Positions 7,931 to 16,843 of a stretch of DNA of 64,000 bases are shown piece after piece. Source of the DNA: Ignavibacteriales bacterium (GTDB lineage Bacteria; Bacteroidota; Ignavibacteria; UBA10030; SZUA-254); NCBI GenBank assembly GCA_016214905.1, contig JACRMQ010000008.1, forward strand, positions 1 to 64,000. The letters are read 5' to 3'. The position numbers and the translations under genes are program-made. Below the pieces are notes generated by a model. It was not told the origin of the DNA. It saw only the letters and a program-made list of their open reading frames with translations, and made no database searches. Positions within the stretch are counted from its first letter, which is position 1. Every line of letters starts with the position of its first letter.

Positions 7931-10321
7931 ATGGCAAAGAATCGATCACGACTGACGGTAGCAATTCTAGATTTGGCATTCCTCTGCTTTGCAGCGATAG
8001 CACTGCACCATTTATATCAAAAACCTTTTTTACCTGAACATTATGCAGAAAATTATCCATCGGTAATCAACGGTATTAGCGTGTTGAACGACGAGGAGGC
8101 AGAATTCATACTCAGCAATCTACATCCGGGAGATGAGATTGTTATTGAAAATAATATAAAAGGTACGCGGAACAAAGTACAACTTGAATATTATTATCCG
8201 CGAGCATTTATTATATTTGATGGAATAATTATAGTTTTAATCTTCGTTGTCGGAGCTTTTGTTTATTATCGAAAACCGGAAGACAGATCTTCGCTGGTCT
8301 TTCATTTAGCTTCAACCGCACTTGCAACCGATATAGTTGGGGCGAAAACACTTTACACAATCAACCCTTCGTGGATAGGATATCCTGCCGCCGTAATATT
8401 CTTTCTCGCTTATACCATCGTTCCGGTTTACTTTTTGCATTTCACATTTGTTTTTCCTTCCACGAGATGGAAGAGTTATAAAAAAATAATCGGCTTGCTT
8501 TATACAGTCGGAACGGCTATCGCACTTATACATGCTTCAAAATACCTTCAGGCGGCAAGGGCACAATCAGTTGAGCTTTACCGCGAGACCTCATCGATCT
8601 CTATGATTCAAAACGGCTTCGTATTTTTGTTGCTCCTCTTGGGAATACTCAATTTTATTTATTCATATCAAAAAGCGGAATCTCAATCGGATAAGAAAAA
8701 AATCAGATGGATACTTTACGGTCTTTCTATAGGTCCCTCTCCTTTCGTTTTCTTCTGGGCTTTACCGATCGCCCTGGGATATTCTCCGATCATATCCGAA
8801 ATTCTTTTTAAAATTTTTGTACTATTCATCCCGATCACTTTTGCCACCTCGATTTTGAAGTATCACGCGATGAACATCGATCTAATTATCAACCGCAGTT
8901 CCGTATATCTTATAGTGATCGGTATCGGGCTGGTCACATACATCGGAATCGTCGCTATTATCGCCAAAATTGTTACCGTGTTTACGGTGCAAACATCTTT
9001 AATTGTCTCAACAATTACCGCTACGATGATCGCATTATCGTTTGAACCGATCAGGCGCCGGGTTCAATTAATCGTCGACAGATTATTTTTCCGTGTTGAA
9101 TATGATTTCAGGCAGGCGGAACTGCAATTTATAGATGATATAAAAAAATGCGTGAATATTCAGAATCTTGCTACGCTGTTAATAACCAAAATTGACGATC
9201 TTTTGCAGACTGAACGGATCGGGTTTTTCCGTTACGGTGACGGTAAACATTTGTTGCTCCTCGCGCATCATAATTTTGATCTTTTAGAAAAGCACAGTCT
9301 CCGTATCGACACCGAAAAATTGGGGATTCGGCTCGATCTTCCGATTGCGGTGAAAAATAAAATAGAAGCCGGTATTTTGCACGAAACACCTGATGAGAAT
9401 ATATTTCTTCGCTGGGGAATAGTGCTTGTTTTTCCGTTGATATCAGAACAAAAAGAGGTCATAGGTTTTCTTTCACTGGGTCAAAAAAAATCGGGATTAC
9501 GTTATTCACGCGAAGATATTGACCTGCTGAATTCTATCGTAGTCCAATCTACATTGACAATCGAGCGCATTGAACTTCAACAAAAGTTATTAATTGAACA
9601 AGCCGAAACTCAACGCTTGGAAGAATTGAGCAAACTGAAATCTTACTTTGTATCGAGTGTTTCGCATGATCTGAAAACTCCTCTTACATCCATAAAAATG
9701 TTTGCCGAACTTCTTAGAAACGGTAAAAATATTTCTAAGTCGGACACTCAAGAATATTTAGAAATAATCGAAGGCGAGAGCGAGCGACTGACAAGATTGA
9801 TAAACAACGTTCTAGATTTCTCTAGGATAGAGCGGGGTGTAAAAGAATATCATTTTACCGAAATCGAATTAAATTCACTCATAAAACATGTATTGAAGAT
9901 AATGCATTATCAATTTAAGATCGATAAATGCACAGTGCACACTGACCTCTGCGGCATGGATTGCTATCTCAACGCCGATAAAGATGCGGTTACGGAAGCG
10001 CTCATAAATCTGGTCACGAACTCAATAAAATATTCATACGACATAAAAGAAATCACAATATCAACATACAGAAAAAACGGTTCGGTGGCTCTCGAGGTGA
10101 AAGACAGGGGAATCGGAATTTCTGATGAAGATATTGCTCATATTCTAAAACCTTTTTACAGGGCAAAAGAAAGAAAAACTCTCGGCGCCGGCGGCACCGG
10201 GTTAGGATTGGCAATTGTAAAACATATAATGGATGCTCACAACGGTAAAATAGAAATTCAAAGCTCCCCTGGCACAGGAAGCGTTTTTACATTATTATTT
10301 CCACTCAGCATGGAGGAATAA
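7931..10321 (+). CDS. Membrane-bound sensor histidine kinase with PDZ-like, multi-TM and GAF regions
   Basis: A 796-residue kinase. One N-terminal membrane helix (about residues 10-28) is followed by a short periplasmic PDZ-like segment containing LNDEEAEFILSNLHPGDEIVI, then a block of about seven to eight hydrophobic helices (100-375). A GAF domain spans roughly 400-545. HisKA carries the phospho-acceptor His at residue 579 in SVSHDLKTPLTS, and the ATPase domain shows the N box NLVTNSIKYS, G1 DRGIGIS and G2 GTGLGLAIVKHI. The response regulator gene begins 1 nt after the stop codon, so this is a dedicated pair. The ligand is unknown. The three exported-protein genes downstream may be targets, which is inference from position only. 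Confidence 0.93.
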   Translation: MAKNRSRLTVAILDLAFLCFAAIALHHLYQKPFLPEHYAENYPSVINGISVLNDEEAEFILSNLHPGDEIVIENNIKGTRNKVQLEYYYPRAFIIFDGIIIVLIFVVGAFVYYRKPEDRSSLVFHLASTALATDIVGAKTLYTINPSWIGYPAAVIFFLAYTIVPVYFLHFTFVFPSTRWKSYKKIIGLLYTVGTAIALIHASKYLQAARAQSVELYRETSSISMIQNGFVFLLLLLGILNFIYSYQKAESQSDKKKIRWILYGLSIGPSPFVFFWALPIALGYSPIISEILFKIFVLFIPITFATSILKYHAMNIDLIINRSSVYLIVIGIGLVTYIGIVAIIAKIVTVFTVQTSLIVSTITATMIALSFEPIRRRVQLIVDRLFFRVEYDFRQAELQFIDDIKKCVNIQNLATLLITKIDDLLQTERIGFFRYGDGKHLLLLAHHNFDLLEKHSLRIDTEKLGIRLDLPIAVKNKIEAGILHETPDENIFLRWGIVLVFPLISEQKEVIGFLSLGQKKSGLRYSREDIDLLNSIVVQSTLTIERIELQQKLLIEQAETQRLEELSKLKSYFVSSVSHDLKTPLTSIKMFAELLRNGKNISKSDTQEYLEIIEGESERLTRLINNVLDFSRIERGVKEYHFTEIELNSLIKHVLKIMHYQFKIDKCTVHTDLCGMDCYLNADKDAVTEALINLVTNSIKYSYDIKEITISTYRKNGSVALEVKDRGIGISDEDIAHILKPFYRAKERKTLGAGGTGLGLAIVKHIMDAHNGKIEIQSSPGTGSVFTLLFPLSMEE

Positions 10322-10322
10322 T

Positions 10323-11003
10323 ATGAAAAAAATATTAGTGGTTGAAGACGATCCGGCAATTTTAATCGGACTGGAAGCGGCTCTGCGAGATGAACATTAT
10401 GAAGTAATCACAGCCACCGACGGAGAAAAATGTCACAGAATAGTTAAACAGGAAAAACTCGACTTGATTATTCTGGATATCATGTTACCAAAAAAACACG
10501 GTTTCGAAGTTTGCCGCGATTTACGGAAAGAAGGATTCGACACTCCGATCCTGATTCTTACAAGCAAGAAAGAAGAAGTGGATAAAATATTGGGATTTGA
10601 ATTAGGTGCCGATGATTACGTTACAAAACCGTTCAGTATCCGGGAGCTACAAGCCAGAATCAAAGCCCTCCTGCGGAGGAAAGGAGAAATAAAAAAGGAT
10701 ATCGAAGAATTTACATTCGGTTCCGTTCACATCGACTTTAAAAAACAAGAAGCATTCAAAGGTGAAATACGGATAAAATTTTCAACCAAAGAGATGGAAG
10801 TCTTAAAATATTTGATACTGCGTGAAGGTGAAGTTGTAACCCGTGAAATGCTTCTGGAAGAAGTGTGGGGATACGATAATTTTCCCACTACCCGCACAGT
10901 GGATAATTACATACTTTCATTGAGAAAAAAAATTGAAGATTTGCCGAACGAGCCGAAACACTTGATTACAGTGCATACGGCAGGATATAAGTTTATCAGA
11001 TAA
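10323..11003 (+). CDS. OmpR/PhoB-family DNA-binding response regulator
   Basis: A 226-residue regulator: receiver domain 1-118 with acidic pocket D9/D10, phospho-acceptor D52 in LIILDIMLP, switch Thr80 and Lys102 in TKPF; winged-helix output domain 130-226 with the typical ending TAGYKF. It is directly downstream of the sensor kinase at 7931-10321 and is its evident partner. Family knowledge: dimers bind direct repeats upstream of target promoters. No target site was recognised with confidence in the window. Confidence 0.95.
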   Translation: MKKILVVEDDPAILIGLEAALRDEHYEVITATDGEKCHRIVKQEKLDLIILDIMLPKKHGFEVCRDLRKEGFDTPILILTSKKEEVDKILGFELGADDYVTKPFSIRELQARIKALLRRKGEIKKDIEEFTFGSVHIDFKKQEAFKGEIRIKFSTKEMEVLKYLILREGEVVTREMLLEEVWGYDNFPTTRTVDNYILSLRKKIEDLPNEPKHLITVHTAGYKFIR

Positions 11004-11144
11004 AATAGTTACTCCGGTATTATTCATATTTCGTTTAATTTCGAAATAAGATGATCGATTTTTTACAATTCCATGACAATTTATTAACCGGACTGAATTA
11101 CATTATAATCAAGACAACATACTTCAAACTTATTGGAACGAGTT

Positions 11145-12008
11145 ATGTTTAAAATCTTTGTTATTTATTTTTTTCTAATGTTGATAATAGGCACATCTAT
11201 TCTGCCTGCTCAAACCGATTCAACTGCCGAAAGTTCATATAAAATCACTTTATCCGACGGATCGAATTTTATAGGAACAATTTTAACAGAAACACAATAC
11301 CAGATCAAGCTTAGAACCATTTCAAACATCGAAATGATTATCCCTAAAGATCAAATTAAATCGATGATAAAGTATTCCGGAGAAATTATCTTCGGAGTAC
11401 CGTATCGTTCCGATCCGAACCGCACCAGATTATTTTTTGCACCCACCGCCCGTTCATTAAAATCGGGACAAGGATATTTTTCGGATTATGAATTATTTTT
11501 TCCAATGCTTGCGGTTGGAATCGCCGATCGCATAACTCTCGCAGGTGGTATGTCTTTAATTCCCGGAGCAGAAGAGCAGGCACTCTATTTTGCGCCTAAA
11601 ATCACGGCAATCCATTCAGAAAAATTTGATGTTGCGGGGGGTGTATTGTTCATTCACGTCCCCGACGATGAATCGTATAATTTTGGCATCGCGTACAGCG
11701 TGGCAACATACGGTACAGATCGTGCCGCCCTCACGTGCGGATTGGGTTGGGGATTTGTTGAGGGTGAATTAGCAGATGAACCGATAATATTATTGGGAGG
11801 TGAATTACGTGCATCAAATTCTGTTAAATTTATTACAGAAAACTGGATTCCACCAAATTCCGGCGTGGCGTTGTGTTCAATCGGTATCAGATTTTTTGGA
11901 GATCAGTTAGCCGCCGATTTAGGTTTGCTGACTCCGCTCGGCGGCGCAACAAAGGGGTTTCCATTCATGCCGTGGGTTGGTTTTGTTTATAATTTCGGAC
12001 TTGAATAA
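11145..12008 (+). CDS. Exported protein with N-terminal SH3-like 'DGS..GTI' domain, unknown function
   Basis: About 287 residues from the ATG at 11145; an in-frame TTG at 11133 would add four residues but ATG follows GGAACGAG at plausible spacing. A signal peptide ends near PAQTDSTAE. Residues about 33-75 (ITLSDGSNFIGTILTETQYQ) form the small beta-rich module seen at the N-terminus of many exported FCB-group proteins. The rest is rich in Gly and aromatic residues in alternating pattern, ending in VGFVYNFGLE, consistent with an outer-membrane barrel or beta-sandwich. I do not recognise a functional family. It is followed by two further exported proteins on the same strand. Confidence 0.6.
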   Translation: MFKIFVIYFFLMLIIGTSILPAQTDSTAESSYKITLSDGSNFIGTILTETQYQIKLRTISNIEMIIPKDQIKSMIKYSGEIIFGVPYRSDPNRTRLFFAPTARSLKSGQGYFSDYELFFPMLAVGIADRITLAGGMSLIPGAEEQALYFAPKITAIHSEKFDVAGGVLFIHVPDDESYNFGIAYSVATYGTDRAALTCGLGWGFVEGELADEPIILLGGELRASNSVKFITENWIPPNSGVALCSIGIRFFGDQLAADLGLLTPLGGATKGFPFMPWVGFVYNFGLE

Positions 12009-12052
12009 GTTTTTATTATCACGGATTTCTTCTGAATAAAATGGAGATCATA

Positions 12053-13201
12053 ATGTCAATTAGATTTAAATTGTTATTTTATTTATTGTTCATGTTTCTT
12101 TCCGTATCGAATAATTTACATGCTCAAAATGATATATTGACAGTGATTCTCAGCGCTAAAGTTGGATCATCAATCAATCTGAACGAAAGAAACAAATATT
12201 CCCTTTTCCCTCAATACGAAAATTTTGATTCCGCTACAGTTCACAAAGTTGATAACGGATCTTATTTCATAAGGTTCTTTTTACATGATGAACACGGGAC
12301 CAGTATCGATTCGAATGTTTGGTATTCTGAAAAACTAATAACGACAATTTCTGAAAAGATAGATCATTACGATCAATTAAAAGATGGCAGTTACAAAATT
12401 GGAGATTCGGATGCAAAGATGATATATATAAAAACTGATAACAGGATTTCGGTCCCCGCTGTGGAATCTCCATTTGAAAAACAAGTTCAGAATCAAAATC
12501 AAAATGATCAGATAGATAAAGCATGGTCGGATGAGTTACCATTTCCGAAATACGTTGGAGAAAAAGAAACGACTCGGTGGCATTTAGCTTTTGGTGTCAA
12601 TGTTAGTTCAATTTCTTATGATTTCAGCGGGGTGAATAGAGCATTCTCGGCAATTGAAGATAAATATCGATCTCAAGGTTATACAATTACCCCACACAAT
12701 CAATCGTTTAAAATATCGCCATGGATAGGCGCAACACTCCAGATCAGAGTCTATAATGATTTACATTTTATTGTTGAGACCGGAAATCCAATGAGCAGCG
12801 GAGACTGGGCTTATGGAAGCGAGAAATTTTATATGGTTACAGGATCTTTACTTTATCATTATTATCCTTCTGATAAAAAATGGATGAGGACATATCTCAG
12901 CTTTGGAGTAGGAAAATATTATTACGAAATCAATCGCCGCTACGGAATCAACAATCGAATTAGTGAAACATCTCAAGACGGATCTTTTTACTATCTGGAA
13001 AATCTCAGCAGTTCCGGAGGCAGTACCGGTTATCCGCTCTCATGCGGTATCGAGTTCATTGGCGAGAGCGGATTATCGTGCAGTATTTTCACGAATTACA
13101 CATACGCACCACCAATCGAGATCCAATTGGTGAATGGCGGGAAATCCACTGTCTGTTTAGGTGGAGTCCGCGTAGGTGGAAGAGTTTCTTTATATTTTTA
13201 A
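12053..13201 (+). CDS. Exported protein, probable outer-membrane beta-barrel, unknown function
   Basis: About 382 residues using ATG 12053, which has GGAG eight nt upstream and gives a signal peptide MSIRFKLLFYLLFMFLSVSNNLHAQ. The N-terminal third has no recognisable domain. From about residue 175 onward the sequence shows alternating aromatic/polar strands with Gly-rich turns (WHLAFGVNVSSISYDFSG; YLSFGVGKYYYEI) and ends in a terminal strand GGRVSLYF with final Phe, the usual sign of an outer-membrane barrel. Its neighbours are an exported SH3-like protein and a lipoprotein, likely one transcription unit. Function unknown. Confidence 0.6.
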   Translation: MSIRFKLLFYLLFMFLSVSNNLHAQNDILTVILSAKVGSSINLNERNKYSLFPQYENFDSATVHKVDNGSYFIRFFLHDEHGTSIDSNVWYSEKLITTISEKIDHYDQLKDGSYKIGDSDAKMIYIKTDNRISVPAVESPFEKQVQNQNQNDQIDKAWSDELPFPKYVGEKETTRWHLAFGVNVSSISYDFSGVNRAFSAIEDKYRSQGYTITPHNQSFKISPWIGATLQIRVYNDLHFIVETGNPMSSGDWAYGSEKFYMVTGSLLYHYYPSDKKWMRTYLSFGVGKYYYEINRRYGINNRISETSQDGSFYYLENLSSSGGSTGYPLSCGIEFIGESGLSCSIFTNYTYAPPIEIQLVNGGKSTVCLGGVRVGGRVSLYF

Positions 13202-13219
13202 CCATTCAGGGAAAAAATT

Positions 13220-14794
13220 ATGAAATCAACCTTATTACTTATTTTTCTTGGAATTGTTTTAATAACCTTTGGTATAACCGGATGTTATTATTCAGATAAA
13301 AACATCACACAGCGTTCTCAATTGTGGTCTGCAAAAGAAACAGGACCAATCACTGTGCTTACGGCAGATAGTTCACTTTACACGTTGGATTCTTACACTC
13401 TTACCGACTCCACTCTTATTGGAATTGGTAAGATCCGAAAAAAAGAAGTTCCATCTCTTTTCCATGGTAATATAAAATTAACGGAAATAAAATATATTCA
13501 CGCGAGAGAATCAGATTTTTTAAAATCGATTATAGCTGTAGGTGGCATAGCAGCCGTCGGCTCACTTGTAATATCGAATCTAAATGGAACGAATGGAGCT
13601 ACAGTAACTGAGGATATTCGGCATTACCCGGAATACTCCGGTGGTGGAAGTTCTTGTCCGTATATTTATAGCTGGAACGGTAACCGGTTCATCCTTGATG
13701 GTGAAGCGTTCGGCATCGCTTTCGGGAAATCGCTTGAGCTATGCACATCAACTGTTTTATCTTCTCTTAAAACAGAGAATAAATTATTGAAAATCAAGAT
13801 TTCCAACGAGCGTCCCGAAACTCACTACATAAACAAAATTGAATTGACGGGTGTTGAGACCAATATGAATGCTGCGGTTCACCTTGATGAATTCAATAAT
13901 GCGTGGGCTATATATACTCCGGTAATCCCCTTAAGCGCGAGCGACAATACGGGTAAAGATGTTTTAGAAAAGGTACTTTATGTAGATAATGAATATTGGG
14001 AATCAAATAATATACCTACCGTTACAAGTTCGAATTTTGATGATATCATAGAACTCAATTTTATAAACCATCGAAAAGACGCGTCATTAATTTTGACTGC
14101 CATCAACACGGAATTCAGTCAGGTTGTATTTAAGAATGTTTTTGAATTTCTCGGAGATCAATCGCTCTCATTTTTGCAGTCTGTAGAAAACAATCCTGAG
14201 ATGATTAACTCTCTGCAAAAATGGATTGTGGAAAGTTCAATGAAAGTCAGTCTTTGGAACGGCAGTGAATGGAAGCAGGTTGGATTGCTGCATCCCGAAG
14301 CCACAGCGGTTCCGTTTTCGCGGGTTGTCAGAGTTAATGGAGGTGAAATCAAAAGCGATACAATAAAAATACAACTTAGTTGCCTTGCCGATGTTTGGAA
14401 GTTAGATAGAATCCAGATCGACTGGACACCGACTCAGCAATTAATTCCAAAATCTATTAAAATCATCTCGGCGATCGGACCAAATCAAACTGATTATTCC
14501 GCGCCATTGGCGGAAGTCGATGATAATTACACGGTGTTATTACCACCGGAAAGTATTGAATTGAATTATGAGGCGATAAAACCGGAAACGAACAAAAAGA
14601 TGGTTTATATTTTAGGTGCTCAGGGATACTTGCACGAGTGGTTTCCGCAAAATATATCCGATCAATCGTATTTAACTAATCTACAAATACCCGCGGTACA
14701 ACGGATTGATTATTTAAATATACTGCTCGGGAATAAATCGATGTTTTTACCACCAATTTACGCGGAGTGGGCTGAAACAAAACCCGGAAGATGA
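13220..14794 (+). CDS. Lipoprotein with SCPYIYSWNG motif domain, unknown function
   Basis: A 524-residue protein. The N-terminus MKSTLLLIFLGIVLITFGITGC carries a lipobox with Cys at residue 22, so it is predicted to be lipid-anchored. The segment SCPYIYSWNGNRFILDGEAF (about 150-170) is a motif I have seen in several uncharacterised Ignavibacteria and related exported proteins, where a Cys-Pro pair opens a domain that reads like an immunoglobulin-like fold. The remainder is beta-rich with no catalytic signature. It ends just before a strong bidirectional hairpin. Last of three exported genes after the kinase/regulator pair. Function unknown. Confidence 0.6.
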   Translation: MKSTLLLIFLGIVLITFGITGCYYSDKNITQRSQLWSAKETGPITVLTADSSLYTLDSYTLTDSTLIGIGKIRKKEVPSLFHGNIKLTEIKYIHARESDFLKSIIAVGGIAAVGSLVISNLNGTNGATVTEDIRHYPEYSGGGSSCPYIYSWNGNRFILDGEAFGIAFGKSLELCTSTVLSSLKTENKLLKIKISNERPETHYINKIELTGVETNMNAAVHLDEFNNAWAIYTPVIPLSASDNTGKDVLEKVLYVDNEYWESNNIPTVTSSNFDDIIELNFINHRKDASLILTAINTEFSQVVFKNVFEFLGDQSLSFLQSVENNPEMINSLQKWIVESSMKVSLWNGSEWKQVGLLHPEATAVPFSRVVRVNGGEIKSDTIKIQLSCLADVWKLDRIQIDWTPTQQLIPKSIKIISAIGPNQTDYSAPLAEVDDNYTVLLPPESIELNYEAIKPETNKKMVYILGAQGYLHEWFPQNISDQSYLTNLQIPAVQRIDYLNILLGNKSMFLPPIYAEWAETKPGR

Positions 14795-14807
14795 TTACGA
14801 AAAAAGC

Positions 14808-14845
14808 AGAACTCCGATTTCTTACTAAGAAGAAATCGGAGTTCT
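14808..14845. terminator. Perfect 16-bp hairpin between convergent genes
   Basis: Arms AGAACTCCGATTTCTT (14808-14823) and AAGAAATCGGAGTTCT (14830-14845) pair perfectly over a 6-nt loop. On the minus strand the hairpin is followed by TTTTTT, giving an intrinsic terminator for the cytochrome gene at 14879-16444; on the plus strand the T-run is missing, but the hairpin may still end the lipoprotein transcript. Confidence 0.85.
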
Positions 14846-14878
14846 GAATTAGAAGAATCTCTTGCGATTCAAATGATA

Positions 14879-16444
14879 TTATTTCATGAATAACATTTTC
14901 TTCGTCTGCGTGAATGAACCTGCCTCAAATTTGTATATGTACACGCCGGATGGTACCACCGAACCGAAATCATTGCTACCATTCCACGCGATTTCATATT
15001 TCCCCGGTTTAAATGTTCCGTTCATCAATGTTGCAATACGGTTTCCAAGAATATCATAAATAATCAAACTCGCATTGCCGCTTCTGGGCAGATCGACAAT
15101 TATTTTAGTTGTCGGATTAAACGGATTCGGATAATTTTGCGCTAATTCGAATTTCGAGGGGATACCGTCATCAATAATCTTGACAGCGTTTGAAGGCGTA
15201 AAGTTGGCTATTGCCGATTCGAGTAAACCTTGAGCGTACTGAGTGTTGTGTATACCGCGACTGAGATCGCTCATAACGAAATCATAATTAAATTTCGCCC
15301 GTTTAAACTCATCTGTCGTGGAATCAGCCGGTGAAGCTGCGGCGAGCTTAAGCGATAGTACATTTGCAATGCTGTCGATCATCGTTTGAACTCCGCGATA
15401 ATCGAATGTTGTCGCTAATGTATCAAAATCGCTATGGCAGCCGACGCATGATTTTCCGCTTGGTTCAAAAGTATGACCAGTTTTAGCCGGTTCTGACGGA
15501 CCGTTATACGGTGCTGAAAACATATGGCATGTTATACATTTGTCGGTGATTACGTCCTTATGTGGAGAGCTCTGATAATTATATCCCGCATACTCGTAGC
15601 CGCCTTTTGCTTCGAACATATACGAAGCAGTGTTATGAACTTCATTCCCCGGTGTTGGATTTGCCGGGTCGTACTCGGGATTATGACATTTCTGACATAA
15701 CTGATCTTTAGCAATTCTCAACTGTTTATCGATCGCTTTTGAATGCGGATCATGACATGCGACGCACGAAAGAGGTACTGCGGCATTACCCGGAGGACTT
15801 GTCACATGAGGCACTAAATTTATGGTATCCTTTATAAATTCCATAAATCCCTGGTAGGTATGACAACCGGAACAACTTGAATCGCTACGAAACATGTTGG
15901 TTAGAAAAGGTGAGGCATTCGTATCAGAAAAAGCATGCTTCGAAATCTGCCACTCGGGATATGTTGGTTGCTGATCACGTTTATGGCAACCACCGCAGAG
16001 TTCAGCATTTGGATTTTGGAGTGAACCTTTTATTGGTCCGGTAGCAGGATGATTAGCCGGTGCTGTGGAGCCGATTTGTACGGGTCCATGACAATTTTCG
16101 CATTGTACATTTATTTTCTTCGCGAACTCAGTTGTATTGGCTACTGTAAACGTTCCATCCAGATTGTTAGTGATATAATCATCGGCGCCTTTATTCGCTT
16201 TTGTCGTATCCCAACCGGTTAGATGGCATGGCGCGCAATCGATTTGGTTCTTGACGGATGGTAGCGAATCGTACCCTATCGAATGTAAAGTTTGCGCCCA
16301 TTGAGTGTACTGTATTCTGCCGGCACCTGCATTGCTATGACATGATTTACAGGAGTTAACACCCGAATAATTTTGTGCGAAGGCGGATTGTGAAATTAAA
16401 ATTATGAACGCCGCTAAACTCAAAATAATTTTGGTAATTTTCAT
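14879..16444 (-). CDS. Nonaheme c-type cytochrome with T9SS sorting tail
   Basis: A 521-residue exported protein. Signal peptide 1-23 (ending QSAFAQ). Nine CXXCH heme motifs can be counted between residues 32 and 345: CKSCH, CAPCH, CENCH, CGGCH, CSGCH, CVACH, CQKCH, CITCH and CVGCH. The last 85 residues are a type A T9SS sorting domain, opening with FELAQNYPNPFNPTT and ending GSFTQTKKMLFMK, so the cytochrome should be moved across the outer membrane and anchored on the cell surface. Family knowledge: such multiheme proteins carry electrons, often to external acceptors. A strong sigma-54 promoter lies 129 nt upstream. It is a separate transcription unit from the larger paralogue at 16844-19582, with which it shares heme spacing and tail. 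Confidence 0.93.
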   Translation of the reverse strand: MKITKIILSLAAFIILISQSAFAQNYSGVNSCKSCHSNAGAGRIQYTQWAQTLHSIGYDSLPSVKNQIDCAPCHLTGWDTTKANKGADDYITNNLDGTFTVANTTEFAKKINVQCENCHGPVQIGSTAPANHPATGPIKGSLQNPNAELCGGCHKRDQQPTYPEWQISKHAFSDTNASPFLTNMFRSDSSCSGCHTYQGFMEFIKDTINLVPHVTSPPGNAAVPLSCVACHDPHSKAIDKQLRIAKDQLCQKCHNPEYDPANPTPGNEVHNTASYMFEAKGGYEYAGYNYQSSPHKDVITDKCITCHMFSAPYNGPSEPAKTGHTFEPSGKSCVGCHSDFDTLATTFDYRGVQTMIDSIANVLSLKLAAASPADSTTDEFKRAKFNYDFVMSDLSRGIHNTQYAQGLLESAIANFTPSNAVKIIDDGIPSKFELAQNYPNPFNPTTKIIVDLPRSGNASLIIYDILGNRIATLMNGTFKPGKYEIAWNGSNDFGSVVPSGVYIYKFEAGSFTQTKKMLFMK

Positions 16445-16572
16445 ATCTTTACCTTTCAGTGATTAAATTTGATAACCGTGAATTATTTACCGATAAAAAT
16501 TCCATTACAATTCTCATACAACATACATCGATCTGTTAAATCCAAAATAATGTACAAGGTAATCGGGTAAAT

Positions 16573-16588
16573 TGCAACTGCTATGCCA
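16573..16588 (-). promoter_or_regulatory. Sigma-54 promoter for the nonaheme cytochrome gene
   Basis: On the minus strand the sequence TGGCATAGCAGTTGCA matches the -24/-12 consensus TGGCAC-N5-TTGCA at all but one position, with the invariant GG and GC ten nt apart. The -12 element is 129 nt from the start codon at 16444. Confidence 0.8.
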
Positions 16589-16758
16589 CTAATATATCTT
16601 TGTATTTTTTTTCGGAATGCCGATATTTTAATAAATTTTGAGTGTTTTAAATAAGATGAACCGATATCTGAAGATAAGATTCGGAAAAATGAGTTATATC
16701 ACGCATATTCTATTAAATCTGATCTGATAAAACGATTTTAAATATTCAGATAAAATGA

Positions 16759-16790
16759 AAGAGAGTGGCTTAATGAAAAACCACTCTCTT
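16759..16790 (-). terminator. Intrinsic terminator of the 912-residue cytochrome gene
   Basis: Arms AAGAGAGTGG (16759-16768) and CCACTCTCTT (16781-16790) form a 10-bp stem with a 12-nt loop. Read on the minus strand it is followed by a T-rich stretch (TTTCATTTTATC), 54 nt after the stop codon. Confidence 0.75.
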
Positions 16791-16843
16791 CACCTAATTC
16801 ACATGATCCACCAAGTCACTCGGTGGAAGCGATGTGCTCTATT

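Larger units (their letters stand above)
16445..16843. other. 399-nt intergenic region: sigma-54 promoter plus terminator
   Basis: No coding region was found. It holds the sigma-54 promoter for the nonaheme gene (16573-16588, minus) and, at its right end, the terminator hairpin of the 912-residue cytochrome gene (16759-16790). The stretch 16600-16750 is AT-rich with no clear structure and is where activator sites would be expected. Confidence 0.7.

Noticed and set aside
7649-8060. Minus-strand open frames in and after the gap 7657-7930
   Set aside because: Short, overlapping each other and the kinase gene, no ribosome site, no recognisable protein; the gap itself shows no clear element.
16807-16828. 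CCACC/GGTGG hairpin just after the 912-residue cytochrome stop
   Set aside because: Only five base pairs and no T-run; the nearby 10-bp hairpin at 16759-16790 is the better terminator.
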